Assembly (NCBI GenBank): GCA_965242785.1
Contig: CBDETA010000004.1
Location: 1,426,001-1,490,000, forward strand
Direction of reading: 5' to 3'
Length of the DNA: 64,000 bases
DNA from: Maricaulis sp965242785
Lineage (GTDB): Bacteria; Pseudomonadota; Alphaproteobacteria; Caulobacterales; Maricaulaceae
Part shown: in pieces, positions 18,401-24,116 of the stretch
How the letters are laid out: the number at the start of each line of letters is the position of its first letter
How positions within the stretch are numbered: position 1 is the first letter of the stretch
Notes under the pieces: generated by a model
Told to the model about the DNA's origin: nothing
The model's database searches: none
Seen by the model: the letters and a program-made list of their open reading frames with translations, nothing else
Translations under genes and position numbers: made by a program

Positions 18401-18769
18401 GTCGGGTTCAACGGTTCCGGTATCGGCTATTCCAGCGCCACCGCGAATGCGAGTTCAGCAGCTGTGGAAGGCCAATGGGCGGTGATCGCCTCGGCCACCG
18501 AGACCGCCGAAGGCAGCACCATCAATACCAATGTGGTGGGCTCGTCCCAGGTGCTGGCCGAAGGCGCCACCGACGGGCTGCAATACTTCAATGATGGCGG
18601 TGACACCCTGGAGCAGTCGAGCGACTTCGTTTCCAACGTGTCGCCGAAATTCCTGGACGGCTCGATCACCGGCGGCACCGTCTACATCCACCTTGGCCTG
18701 CGCGTCTCCAGCGGCTCCGGCACGATCAATGCCGGAAGCTGTCTGCTGCGCGTTCCGCGTCTCTCGTAA
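12398..18769 (+). CDS. Host specificity / central tail-tip protein, gpI+gpJ fusion
   Basis: 2123 aa from ATG 12398, chosen because GAAGG lies five bases upstream; it overlaps the peptidase gene by 17 bases. Residues ~25-95 have a ubiquitin-like gpI pattern (SGETIEQVVRRHV, YEGDFLLLRVRP). Residues ~105-160 are hydrophobic and Ala/Gly-rich, as in tail assembly protein I. The J core follows (ALPYRPMPVLFGEHRVFPPL), then two FN3-like domains at about residues 865-960 and 968-1065, helical linkers, and a fibre-like region. Four repeats lie near residues 1605-1925. The C-terminus is beta-rich and probably contacts the receptor. Confidence 0.85.
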   Translation: MTAPRDDMPAGLETLPACGPARENRRTAIALHPFDPGSVRTVATPSGETIEQVVRRHVADPILRAHLVAELDGIEVARDSWATTPVYEGDFLLLRVRPSGDDGAKILRTVLQIAVVALATWVTGGAGGAMAAQSFWAGAAAATVMVVGNLAINALIPPPQPDFSQPSLPSPTYSVDGARNQALPYRPMPVLFGEHRVFPPLQGVPVQEIVGDDVYLRYLLNLGPMPLAYDVADIKIGETPISEYSGVEYEIRATPDDPPITLYRDDPFTEAVGTLLDGAGWVSRTSQTETTELVAVFAFPQGLGQVDDKGRNKALSASVEMRYRPTGSSEPWVYYRPTAPQGNSAAAAVGRDRLSWFVAEPDLVDWAGNMPGGTASGSHTVTRSDPGKPFRVALRAAVPKGQYDVEVRRVDTAQGDGKQKFDRVEWGALRSISARDPMPLTGYAYMAVYVKASDQLSGVVDAINLVLKRKAPTLAAAIANAAEPDLSLVAASDWTAETATRNPADNTLFLYRGGHTQRPLPDARIDWPAWTAFWIWNRDNNYSVDYVIDTEMTRAKAAQLLCATGRARPIWINGKLSVVIDGPRLDGERQLFTPRSTRGFRVRKTFPGDVHALRINFTNREQGYREDEMLVFADGYSEYGEVEGTVAASFYEQLQLPGVTDPEIVWRLGRFWLYTALLQTETVEFDVDVESVASRIGDLVAVQHDVMLVGLGSGRVKSLTTDGSGDVTAITLDEAGDASSGHLVMEEGKDYAIRWRFVEEAGEGTGSYQVSVSASLPVSTVAGVVETLQLPAPVDPADAPKVGDLVAFGETGLETAPLLIKRIRPSRNFDAMILGVAYAPERFEADNGTVPAFNTRITLPRAPKPPQPTLAETYVTEDGIFVRFDVPESYAESLTGFQVRWRQSPESGSIARFDRLPDLRSDERVVVLPPGVPGRTFDVEITSLGPDGRAGDSLLITGLAASDALAQPSGVAVTPATFAGPDGASVPGVTVTWTAVEDPRVADLLVYAKAQGASAAGYRVIFSDTPRAGAGEIRGLVPGKAYDFGFAFRDERGAMSDPLVEIANVTVPNTLVANDATGPTAAIDAARDAINDAQGRADATLADAAGKLAEAAETGLQDSLLNWIEDPTGSDGWVADDGGFIIGKTTGFKAMWPSLASGEQTTKVLWFPHEKAVKPGVLVQAGVEVAVEGVTSEAILEAVWYDAAGSVLATEAMDNAASGRLADVVQAPALAATVRFRLVPDASTSGQGSVAVSEPFTAFARPGQTTADAFQDPASETRSRFLSIERSMGEMAGSVRQSLTENRRARAVITSIMATQVGQDSAIAAAKTEVLTTVSGIYVTSAYAIETFQTESQVNQSIGSYQFAVGAITDTISGHATTTAGAVADIETGAAYWETLVEASGSNPAIAGLTAGKDGSAVTLGGDALYFINFVGGTSIKAMEVVGGDVRISNDLYVDNAIIMAAGGAVRGGASGYLTGTGFFLGYDGSAYKLAVGNPAGQYMAWDGATLAITGDFTRSFGSSGLLTMGDLGAGRTGFEILNSAGVEAFYVDDTGAMRLNGDALPTTRAGTAPSTPSPGEWWFDTSDDTEYRWNGSTWDVWGSYGARWTDNVYDRPANLVALTGSEGINNSGITIGSNGLLTGAGGGQVTISGLGYVGDLNATAGANWATNVAGRPTELTDGRITAGLDANGDLVRNITSSRATSSDLLRRTGGGLFNGDLDATLGATWGDNVISIPANLAALTGSEGIQNSAVSIGSNGALTGAGGGQVTIAGLGYTGALNATYGATWGNNVASIPSNLASLTGAESILNSGISIAANGSLSGGGGGQVTIAGLGYTGALNANYITNTNELTDGAGLGNTAAWGSVSGRPANLSSLSGGESILNSGITIGANGALTGGGGGQVTLGGLGAGTLATKSSVSDTELASGKALIQTQSGAPTPTSVRMVQDTTTGVVYADDGISARRISQDVYTNTGGNQAINATAAGIYEVVAKVALENCDENTLVGFNGSGIGYSSATANASSAAVEGQWAVIASATETAEGSTINTNVVGSSQVLAEGATDGLQYFNDGGDTLEQSSDFVSNVSPKFLDGSITGGTVYIHLGLRVSSGSGTINAGSCLLRVPRLS
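17216..18165 (+). repeat. Four ~50-60-residue repeats in the tail-tip protein
   Basis: Units begin near 17216, 17576, 17756 and 17984. Each carries a PANLxxLTGxExIxNSxxxI-type stretch, then an NGxLxGxGGGQVT stretch and a GLGY/GLGA turn. Units 2 and 3 are directly adjacent; unit 1 is separated from unit 2 by a different GRITAGLDANGDLV segment. Confidence 0.8.
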
Positions 18770-18781
18770 GGAGCCTGCCCG

Positions 18782-19828
18782 ATGGCGGACGATATCTTCA
18801 TTTTCATCCCGAAAGGGGCGCCGTTCATCGACACCGGGGTCAGCCCGTCGGTCTCCCGCCAAGATGGCCAGATCCACGCTTTCGACAGCTCGGACAGCGA
18901 CGAGCTGGCGGCGGCGACCCGCATCCAGACGGCCGGCGCCGGGTTCGACGTCTCGACGCTGGTGGCTGCGGCGGTGGGTTTGAGCCTGGGCGGTCAGACC
19001 AAGTTTGCGGCCGGCAGCGCGGCGGCACCGTCGATCACCACGACGGGTGACCTGGACACCGGGATGTTCTTCCCGGCGGCGAACACGCTGGGCTGGGCGC
19101 TCGGCGGTGTGGGAAGCCTGTTCCTGACACCGGACGGGCTTGGCATCGGCGTTGCGTTCCCGGAACGAAAACTACAAGTTAACGGCGCCGCCCGAATTGG
19201 TAACGCTGACAATGTCGCGGCAATCGAAATCTACGGGGCTGTAAGTCGCGGTCTGCTGTGGGCTGAGAGCGCGGGTGTTGGTCTGTTCGACGCGAGCTTC
19301 AACTCACGTATCTACGCTGTTTCCTCGGGCATCAAGCTTTGGGCGGGTGGTTCCGAGCGTGCGGGCCTCAATACCTCGGGCAATTTCGGCCTCGGCACGA
19401 CTTTGCCCGGATACCGACTCCACGTCGTCGGCGACAATGTGGGCATCATGTCGGAAGGCGCAACGAGTTATGGCGCCTTCTATGCCAAGGGCGCGGGCAC
19501 AAGCGACTCCTTCCTGTTTATGGGCAACGTCACCTCTGGCGAGCGTGCGCGCATTACGGCCACGAATGCTGCCGAGCTGTATCTCCAGACCAGTGCCAAT
19601 GGCCCCATTATCCTGTCTCCCGGCGGGGTGGCGGGCGTGCGTGTAGGCACTGCTGGTCTGGCTGTTGGCGCGTCCAGTTTTGGCGCCGGCGCCGCCAATG
19701 TCATCGCCATAGCCGACGGAACAGCCCCGACATCTTCCCCGGCCGGAGTCGGTCAGATCTACGTCGAGAGTGGCGCGCTGAAGTATCGCGGTTCCGCCGG
19801 CACAGTGACCCAGCTGGCCGCAGCATAG
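18782..19828 (+). CDS. Tail fibre-like protein
   Basis: 348 aa, AAGGAG before the ATG. It contains the fibre motif ERKLQVNGAARIGN followed by repeated Gly/Ala-rich strands. It ends with TAPTSSPAGVGQIYVESGALKYRGS, a sequence type found at the C-termini of many phage side fibres. No trimerising intramolecular chaperone is seen, so the mature end is the ALKYRGSAGTVTQLAAA tail. Bases ~19,150-19,500 use more A/T-ending codons than neighbours, which may reflect module exchange. It probably binds the cell surface together with J. Confidence 0.7.
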   Translation: MADDIFIFIPKGAPFIDTGVSPSVSRQDGQIHAFDSSDSDELAAATRIQTAGAGFDVSTLVAAAVGLSLGGQTKFAAGSAAAPSITTTGDLDTGMFFPAANTLGWALGGVGSLFLTPDGLGIGVAFPERKLQVNGAARIGNADNVAAIEIYGAVSRGLLWAESAGVGLFDASFNSRIYAVSSGIKLWAGGSERAGLNTSGNFGLGTTLPGYRLHVVGDNVGIMSEGATSYGAFYAKGAGTSDSFLFMGNVTSGERARITATNAAELYLQTSANGPIILSPGGVAGVRVGTAGLAVGASSFGAGAANVIAIADGTAPTSSPAGVGQIYVESGALKYRGSAGTVTQLAAA

Positions 19829-19839
19829 GAGGCATCACC

Positions 19840-20163
19840 ATGCCCATCACATTCAACTGGAAATTCGGCCCGCTGGAGGGTCGCAACAAGTCGGGCATGT
19901 TCGGCGTCGTCGAGACCGTGCATTGGCGAGTGGACGCCACGGATGAAGCCAGCGGGCTTACTGACTGGGCCATCGGCACGGTCTCGCTGCCCGAGCCTGA
20001 CCCGGACACCTTCACGGCCCTGGACGCGGCCGACCAGGCCGTGCGGCGTGGCTGGGTGGAAGCGGCCGAACCCGAACTGATCGCGACCACTGAAGCCGCC
20101 CTGACAGGACGCCTGCAGGCATTGATCGAGGCAGCGGCGTCCGAGGCCTTCCACTGCGATTGA
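19840..20163 (+). CDS. Small phage protein downstream of the fibre
   Basis: 107 aa from ATG 19840, fixed by TAGGAGG at 19826-19832. The pattern ITFNWKFG, then TVHWRVDATDEASGL, a Gly-Thr-Val strand, then ALDAADQAVRRGWVEAA and a terminal helix resembles a small family often found beside tail-fibre genes. Function is unknown; a fibre-assembly or accessory structural role is only an inference from position. Confidence 0.6.
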   Translation: MPITFNWKFGPLEGRNKSGMFGVVETVHWRVDATDEASGLTDWAIGTVSLPEPDPDTFTALDAADQAVRRGWVEAAEPELIATTEAALTGRLQALIEAAASEAFHCD

Positions 20164-20264
20164 TCGAATACCGGCGCCCGCCGCCGGTTCGCTCGCCCCG
20201 GCCGCCTGTGGAGATCGGTCGGGGCGGGCATCTCCACATCTCCACGATCTCCAAGGAAGAACCC

Positions 20265-20627
20265 ATGAAGTATGATTTTGATCAGGTCCTGACGGGCCTC
20301 GACGGCAAGGAACTCCGCCTGATGACGTCCATGAAGCTGGACGAGAACGGCCAGCCGGAGACATCACCGCTGACGCTGGGCCTGGCCTGCACCGAGGCGT
20401 TGATGAACGCGGTGCCGGACGACGAGAAAGAGCTGACCAAAGAAGCGTTCATGAAGCGCTTCCGCCTGGCACAGCGGATCTCGGCCGGCGGCAAGCAGGA
20501 GCTCGACGCCGACGAGGTGTCCACGATCACCAAGCGTCTGCCCGTCCGCTGGAAAAACGCGCCGGTCATGGCCTGCGTGGCGATTGCTGCGCTGGACACC
20601 CCGTTGCCGGCCGGCAAGGCGAAATAG
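20265..20627 (+). CDS. Unknown phage protein
   Basis: 120 aa from ATG 20265, chosen because AAGGAAG precedes it; the frame is open from 20160, but that part is Pro/Arg-rich and not gene-like. Mixed alpha/beta, with a KELTKEAFMKRFRLAQRI helix and TITKRLPVRWKNAPVMACVAIAAL near the end. No motif that I recognise. It lies between fibre genes and a terminator, so it probably belongs to the end of the late operon. Confidence 0.55.
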   Translation: MKYDFDQVLTGLDGKELRLMTSMKLDENGQPETSPLTLGLACTEALMNAVPDDEKELTKEAFMKRFRLAQRISAGGKQELDADEVSTITKRLPVRWKNAPVMACVAIAALDTPLPAGKAK

Positions 20628-20674
20628 CCACACCGGCATCCCATCAATCCCTACGCCAAGGAAAGGACTGAACC

Positions 20675-20917
20675 ATGGCCAATGCACGCATGTCCGGCGC
20701 CCGCCGGGCCGAACTGATGGCGGAGACCGATGCCCACAACGCCGAGGTGGTGGCGGATATCGCCAAGGCTATCGAGGCTCTTGAAGCCGCCGTTGCGGAC
20801 CTGTCACCGATCTCGGAGACGGGCCGGAAGGTGTTCGAGATCGCGCGGAACCTGACCATCAACGCGCGGCATCATTACGATCACCAGATCAAGCCGCTGA
20901 TGGCCCCGGCCGAATAG
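20675..20917 (+). CDS. Small helical phage protein, unknown
   Basis: 80 aa, AAAGGA before the ATG. Almost entirely helical (AELMAETDAHNAEVVADI, AIEALEAAVADLSPISETG) with a His-rich end (NARHHYDHQIKPLM). It may be a coiled-coil accessory protein. It is the last gene before a strong terminator at 20947. Confidence 0.55.
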   Translation: MANARMSGARRAELMAETDAHNAEVVADIAKAIEALEAAVADLSPISETGRKVFEIARNLTINARHHYDHQIKPLMAPAE

Positions 20918-20946
20918 GGCCGAACCCGCCACTGTTTTTTGAAAAG

Positions 20947-20969
20947 GCCCCGCTCCGGCGGGGCTTTTT
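20947..20969 (+). terminator. Intrinsic terminator of the structural operon
   Basis: GCCCCGC-TCCG-GCGGGGC, a perfect 7-bp stem with a 4-base loop, then TTTTTC. It separates the tail genes from the 20,987 membrane protein. Confidence 0.85.
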
Positions 20970-20986
20970 CATGCCCGGGGGAATAG

Positions 20987-21430
20987 ATGGATCAACAGCC
21001 TGTAGCTCCGCCCGCCGATCTCACGCGGCGGATCGCCGAGACCGAGCGCCGTCAGGACCGGTTGGAGACGGAGGTGTCCAACCTGGTCAAGGCGGTGGAC
21101 GGTCTGACCGACAAGCTGTCGGGCTTCTTGCGTGAGTACAATCAGCGCAGTCGGACAGACTGGAAGGCCATCATCGCGCTGATGAGCGTTCTGGGCACGA
21201 TCGGGATTGCCGCCATCAGTGGCACCACCTGGATCATCATGACGATCGAGGGCGGCCGCGAGGACCGGATGCTGGCGGTTTTGGAGTCGCTGGCCCGCAC
21301 ACAGGCCGCCGCGGATCTGCGGCGCGACCAGGTCGATGACCGGATCATCGACAATTACCGGCGCGAGGCGGACGGCCTGGCCGCCCGCATCGCCCGGCTG
21401 GAAGCCGAGCATATGCATCATCCGGACTGA
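20987..21430 (+). CDS. Coiled-coil/one-TM protein, possible holin
   Basis: 147 aa. Residues 10-50 form a coiled coil (TRRIAETERRQDRLETEV). One membrane segment follows (AIIALMSVLGTIGIAAISGT, running into WIIMTI), then a second charged coiled coil ending His-His-Pro-Asp. Layout and position just before a transglycosylase/Rz cassette would fit an XhlA-like or holin-associated protein. No holin gene is otherwise obvious, so this is the best candidate, but the assignment is tentative. Its TGA stop lies inside a 29-bp perfect palindrome. Confidence 0.5.
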   Translation: MDQQPVAPPADLTRRIAETERRQDRLETEVSNLVKAVDGLTDKLSGFLREYNQRSRTDWKAIIALMSVLGTIGIAAISGTTWIIMTIEGGREDRMLAVLESLARTQAAADLRRDQVDDRIIDNYRREADGLAARIARLEAEHMHHPD

Positions 21431-21456
21431 TCCACCGAACGCCGTTCGGTGGATCA
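21428..21456. repeat. 29-bp perfect palindrome holding two stop codons (palindrome copy 4)
   Basis: TGATCCACCGAACG-C-CGTTCGGTGGATCA is a perfect 14+1+14 inverted repeat. Its first three bases are the TGA of the rightward gene and its last three the TGA of leftward higA. The centre is the phage palindrome core. Probably a bidirectional hairpin between convergent genes. Confidence 0.85.
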
Positions 21457-21753
21457 GGCCGCCGCCAGCGGCTCTACAGTCTCATCGATGGCGCTGCCCG
21501 ATTCTTGCCGGGCCGTGGCCAGGTCATAATCAGCCTGCAGGGCCAGCCAGAACTGCGGCGTGGTGCCGAACAGGCGGGCGAGGCGCAAGGCCATGTCGGC
21601 ATCGCAGCGGGCGCCTTCCAGCAAGCGGACAACACGCTGGCGGCCGACGCCGAGCCGCTTGGCAAGGGTCGGAGCCTTGATGTTGTAGTCGGGCAGATAG
21701 TCCTGCCGCAGGTGATCCCCGACACTCGCCGGGGGAATGAAGCCGTCATCCAT
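21454..21753 (-). CDS. higA: HigA-family antitoxin (XRE helix-turn-helix)
   Basis: 99 aa. The pattern GDHLRQDYLPDYNIKAPTLA, RLGVGRQRVVRLLEG, ALRLARLFGTTPQFWLALQ is the standard HigA/VapI HTH layout, including the terminal FW-LQ. It should neutralise HigB and repress the operon. It lies 39 bases downstream of higB on the same strand, in the toxin-first order typical of higBA. The last ~15 residues are a low-complexity tail. Confidence 0.9.
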   Translation of the reverse strand: MDDGFIPPASVGDHLRQDYLPDYNIKAPTLAKRLGVGRQRVVRLLEGARCDADMALRLARLFGTTPQFWLALQADYDLATARQESGSAIDETVEPLAAA

Positions 21754-21792
21754 AAGCGCATCCTTCCCTGGATCAGCCGGTTGCCCGCCGGC

Positions 21793-22074
21793 CTAGTGAT
21801 AGTCGCCAAATTTCACGTCAACCGCGTGGCCGTCTTCAAACTTGAAGATCACGCGATACTGCATGTTCACCGAGACGGACCAGTAGCCCTTCAGGTCGCC
21901 CTGAAGTTTGTGCAGGCGGTTGGAGGGCGGGGTGCGCAGATCGCCGATTTCGTGAGCGGCATTCACCCGCTTCAACAGGCGATGGGCCCGCGCTGCGATG
22001 TCCATCGCGACACCCTTCGGCGCTTTGCCTTCGAAGAGGGCCTCGGTGGTCTTGTCGGCAAAGCTGCGGATCAT
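21793..22074 (-). CDS. higB: HigB-family toxin (RelE-like mRNA interferase)
   Basis: 93 aa. It begins MIRSFADKTTEALFEG; later RLLKRVNAAHEIGDLRTPPS, NRLHKLQGDLKGYWSVSV and YRVIFKF are family hallmarks of ribosome-dependent HigB RNases. The pair is embedded, in opposite orientation, between the phage tail operon and the lysis cassette, so it is likely cargo that maintains the prophage. Operator-like repeats lie just upstream (22,101-22,153). Confidence 0.92.
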   Translation of the reverse strand: MIRSFADKTTEALFEGKAPKGVAMDIAARAHRLLKRVNAAHEIGDLRTPPSNRLHKLQGDLKGYWSVSVNMQYRVIFKFEDGHAVDVKFGDYH

Positions 22075-22100
22075 CTGTCTCGTCTCCGTTGATGATTATT

Positions 22101-22153
22101 TGTAACGCGCGGCGTTACATATTGCAATCGAAAACGTAACGGACAGCGGTACA
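22101..22153. promoter_or_regulatory. Two operator-like inverted repeats between higB and the lysis genes
   Basis: Site 1 (22101-22119) is a perfect repeat TGTAACGC-GCG-GCGTTACA. Site 2 (22135-22153) is a degenerate version, CGTAACGGACAGCGGTACA. The 34-base spacing of starts is about three helical turns. They lie between divergent higBA and the transglycosylase gene, so HigA binding could affect both directions. The AT-rich spacer ATATTGCAATCG may hold promoter elements. Confidence 0.65.
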
Positions 22154-22175
22154 TTTTTCATTCATGGAGGTCATC

Positions 22176-23129
22176 ATGTGGAACTGGATCCGGAACAAGC
22201 TGTCCGGCTCGATCACCTGGACGGTGGGCGCGGCGGTACTGGCGCTGGCCATTCTCTTTGCTCCTGTCTCCTGGGGCGGGCCGCTTGGCGGCGGAATCCT
22301 CTGGAAAGGGCTGACGGCGCTGTCCTTCGTCATTGTCTGGCTGTTCGCTTTGCGCCTGTGGCGCTGGGTGCGCAGCCTGTCGGTCTTCAAGTCCGACATG
22401 CTGAACAAGATCAAGGAAGATGCACTGGCCTGCGCCGTCTATGTGGGCGCGGCGATGCTCTCGATCGCCATCATTGTCGGCTCGGCCCTGGGGCAGAGCG
22501 TCCGGCCTTCACCCGCGGCCTGGCCGGATGTGCGCGTATCACCCGCCATTGCCACAGAACCGACCGCCACCGCACCGCTGGAGGTGTTCCAGGCGCCTGA
22601 CACCTGGCCTGCCCGCTTCGCCGCGTGCGAGCCCTACAGGGCCGATATCGAGGCGGCGGTGGCGGCCTATTGGGGCACGTTCCAGCATGCCGATGCCTGG
22701 GCTGCGCAGATTTATCAGGAAAGCCTGTGCCGATCGGCGGCGGTGTCGCCGGCCGGCGCGGCGGGCCTGGCGCAATTCATGCCGGCGACCTGGGCCGAGG
22801 CGCAGGCGCATTTCGGGATCCGCGCCAGCCCGCATGATGACATCGCGATCGAGGCGGGCGCCTGGTACATGATGCGCCAAATGGGCGTCTGGCGATCGCC
22901 CCGGCCGGCGCGCGAACGCTGGCGCCTGGCCCTGGCCAGCTACAATGCCGGCGCCGGCAACATCATTCGCGCCCAGCGCGCCTGTGATGGCGCACGCGAC
23001 TGGCGGGATATCGAGACCTGCCTGCCGATGATCACCGGCCACCATGCCACCGAGACCCGCACCTATGTGGTGCGGATCGAGCGCTGGTGGGCCGAGATGG
23101 ATCCGCGATCGGGGGAGGTGGGGCTGTGA
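22176..23129 (+). CDS. Membrane-anchored lytic transglycosylase endolysin
   Basis: 317 aa from ATG 22176; TGGAGG (22165-22170) precedes it, and the ATG at 22164 sits within that site. Three hydrophobic segments occur in residues ~10-110 (GAAVLALAILFAPVSW, LTALSFVIVWLFALRLW, VYVGAAMLSIAIIVGSAL). The catalytic domain follows from ~150: the Glu of IYQESLC, then PAGAAGLAQFMPATW and LALASYNAGAGNI are the SLT family signatures. It cleaves peptidoglycan glycan chains at lysis. The multi-pass anchor is unusual for an endolysin. The Rz gene follows with a GTGA overlap. Confidence 0.85.
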   Translation: MWNWIRNKLSGSITWTVGAAVLALAILFAPVSWGGPLGGGILWKGLTALSFVIVWLFALRLWRWVRSLSVFKSDMLNKIKEDALACAVYVGAAMLSIAIIVGSALGQSVRPSPAAWPDVRVSPAIATEPTATAPLEVFQAPDTWPARFAACEPYRADIEAAVAAYWGTFQHADAWAAQIYQESLCRSAAVSPAGAAGLAQFMPATWAEAQAHFGIRASPHDDIAIEAGAWYMMRQMGVWRSPRPARERWRLALASYNAGAGNIIRAQRACDGARDWRDIETCLPMITGHHATETRTYVVRIERWWAEMDPRSGEVGL

Positions 23130-23548
23130 TCAGTGGCCTCACCGCCGGCGTGCGCGGCGTGCTTGTGGGCGCGGCCATCGCCGGGGCATTCGGGCTGGGC
23201 TCGGCGATCTGGTCCTATCAGCTCGGCAAGGCGCATGAGCGCGCGGCCGCCAATGCCGAGAATTTTCAGGCCGTTGTCGCGCGTGTCGGCGAAGAGGCTG
23301 ACCGGCTGGCCGGCGTGGCCGAGGTGGCCGAGGCCCGGCTGGAAGCCGATCACGCCTGGCGCGCGGCCGAGGCGGCCGACTTTCTGAATGACTGGCGGGG
23401 CCTGGTGGCGGCCGCTGGCGATCTGCGGAGGCAGTTTGATGCGAACCCCGATGGCCGCTGCCCTGGCAGCGATGATGATGTGCGCCTGTACAACACCGCG
23501 TTCGGTCTCACCGCCGCCCAGCCTGGAGCCGCAGATCCGGGAGGTTGA
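23126..23548 (+). CDS. Inner-membrane spanin, Rz-like
   Basis: 140 aa from GTG 23126, overlapping the preceding TGA by three bases and preceded by GGGGGAGG. An N-terminal signal anchor (GVLVGAAIAGAFGLGSAIW) is followed by a long periplasmic helix (KAHERAAANAENFQAVV and on, through LRRQFD). This is the Rz layout, in which the periplasmic coiled coil bridges to the Rz1 lipoprotein to fuse membranes. The C-terminal part overlaps Rz1 in another frame. Confidence 0.75.
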   Translation: MISGLTAGVRGVLVGAAIAGAFGLGSAIWSYQLGKAHERAAANAENFQAVVARVGEEADRLAGVAEVAEARLEADHAWRAAEAADFLNDWRGLVAAAGDLRRQFDANPDGRCPGSDDDVRLYNTAFGLTAAQPGAADPGG

Positions 23549-23744
23549 GCGGATCGTCCAGGAGCAGATCGAAACCCCGCCGGGATCTTGTCTGACAGCG
23601 CCCGACCCCATCGAACCGATGGCCGCCGGCGAGGACTGGCGCCAGCGCGCGGCCGACATGACAGAGGCCGCGCAGATCCGCGACCGGATTATCCAGGCGT
23701 GCCGGGACTGGTGGGCGCGGGTGGAGGCGGAGCGGGCGGGTTAG
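23439..23744 (+). CDS. Outer-membrane spanin lipoprotein, Rz1-like, overlapping Rz
   Basis: 101 aa from ATG 23439, set by GGAGG (23427-23431). It starts MRTPMAAALAAMMMCACTTP, a lipoprotein signal with Cys at 15 or 17, then Pro-rich SVSPPPSLEP as in Rz1 proteins. Its first 110 bases overlap the end of Rz in the +1 frame, the classical overlapped spanin arrangement. The remainder is helical (RQRAADMTEAAQIRDRIIQA). Confidence 0.72.
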   Translation: MRTPMAAALAAMMMCACTTPRSVSPPPSLEPQIREVERIVQEQIETPPGSCLTAPDPIEPMAAGEDWRQRAADMTEAAQIRDRIIQACRDWWARVEAERAG

Positions 23745-24097
23745 GCCAGCGCTCTTGCAACAATCGTGGTTGCGAGCGTGCTGATCGCCTGAAAGCTTAG
23801 CGCACCGGTCTTTTCCATCGCGACTGATTTGATCTTGTTCCAGACGGTGTCCGAGCGGATTTTGTCCAGGAACTCGTGTCCCTCCCAGCGAAGGCGAACC
23901 GGCGCGACATGGAAGGAATCCGCAGAAGAGAAGTCTATCGCGTCCAGAAGGCCGGCGTCCGACATCAACAAGACGTGGTAGCTCACCGTTTCTTCCGAAA
24001 TGCCCTCAAAGCCAATGTGAAACGCTTCGCCAGGCGCCACGGCCTGTCGTTCGATCGACAAGAGAATGCGGCGGACGAGGTCCATGTCACGCTTCAT
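23741..24097 (-). CDS. DUF2513 family protein
   Basis: 118 aa. It begins MKRDMDLVRRILLSIE, the family signature; a winged-helix pattern follows (SEETVSYHVLLMSDAGLLDA, LRWEGHEFLDKIRSDTVW). DUF2513 proteins are common in prophages and mobile elements and probably bind DNA, but no function is established. It is second in a two-gene leftward unit, 19 bases after the three-TM gene, and converges on Rz1 with a 4-base overlap. Confidence 0.8.
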   Translation of the reverse strand: MKRDMDLVRRILLSIERQAVAPGEAFHIGFEGISEETVSYHVLLMSDAGLLDAIDFSSADSFHVAPVRLRWEGHEFLDKIRSDTVWNKIKSVAMEKTGALSFQAISTLATTIVARALA

Positions 24098-24116
24098 GCT
24101 GACTCCTCCGTGCGGT

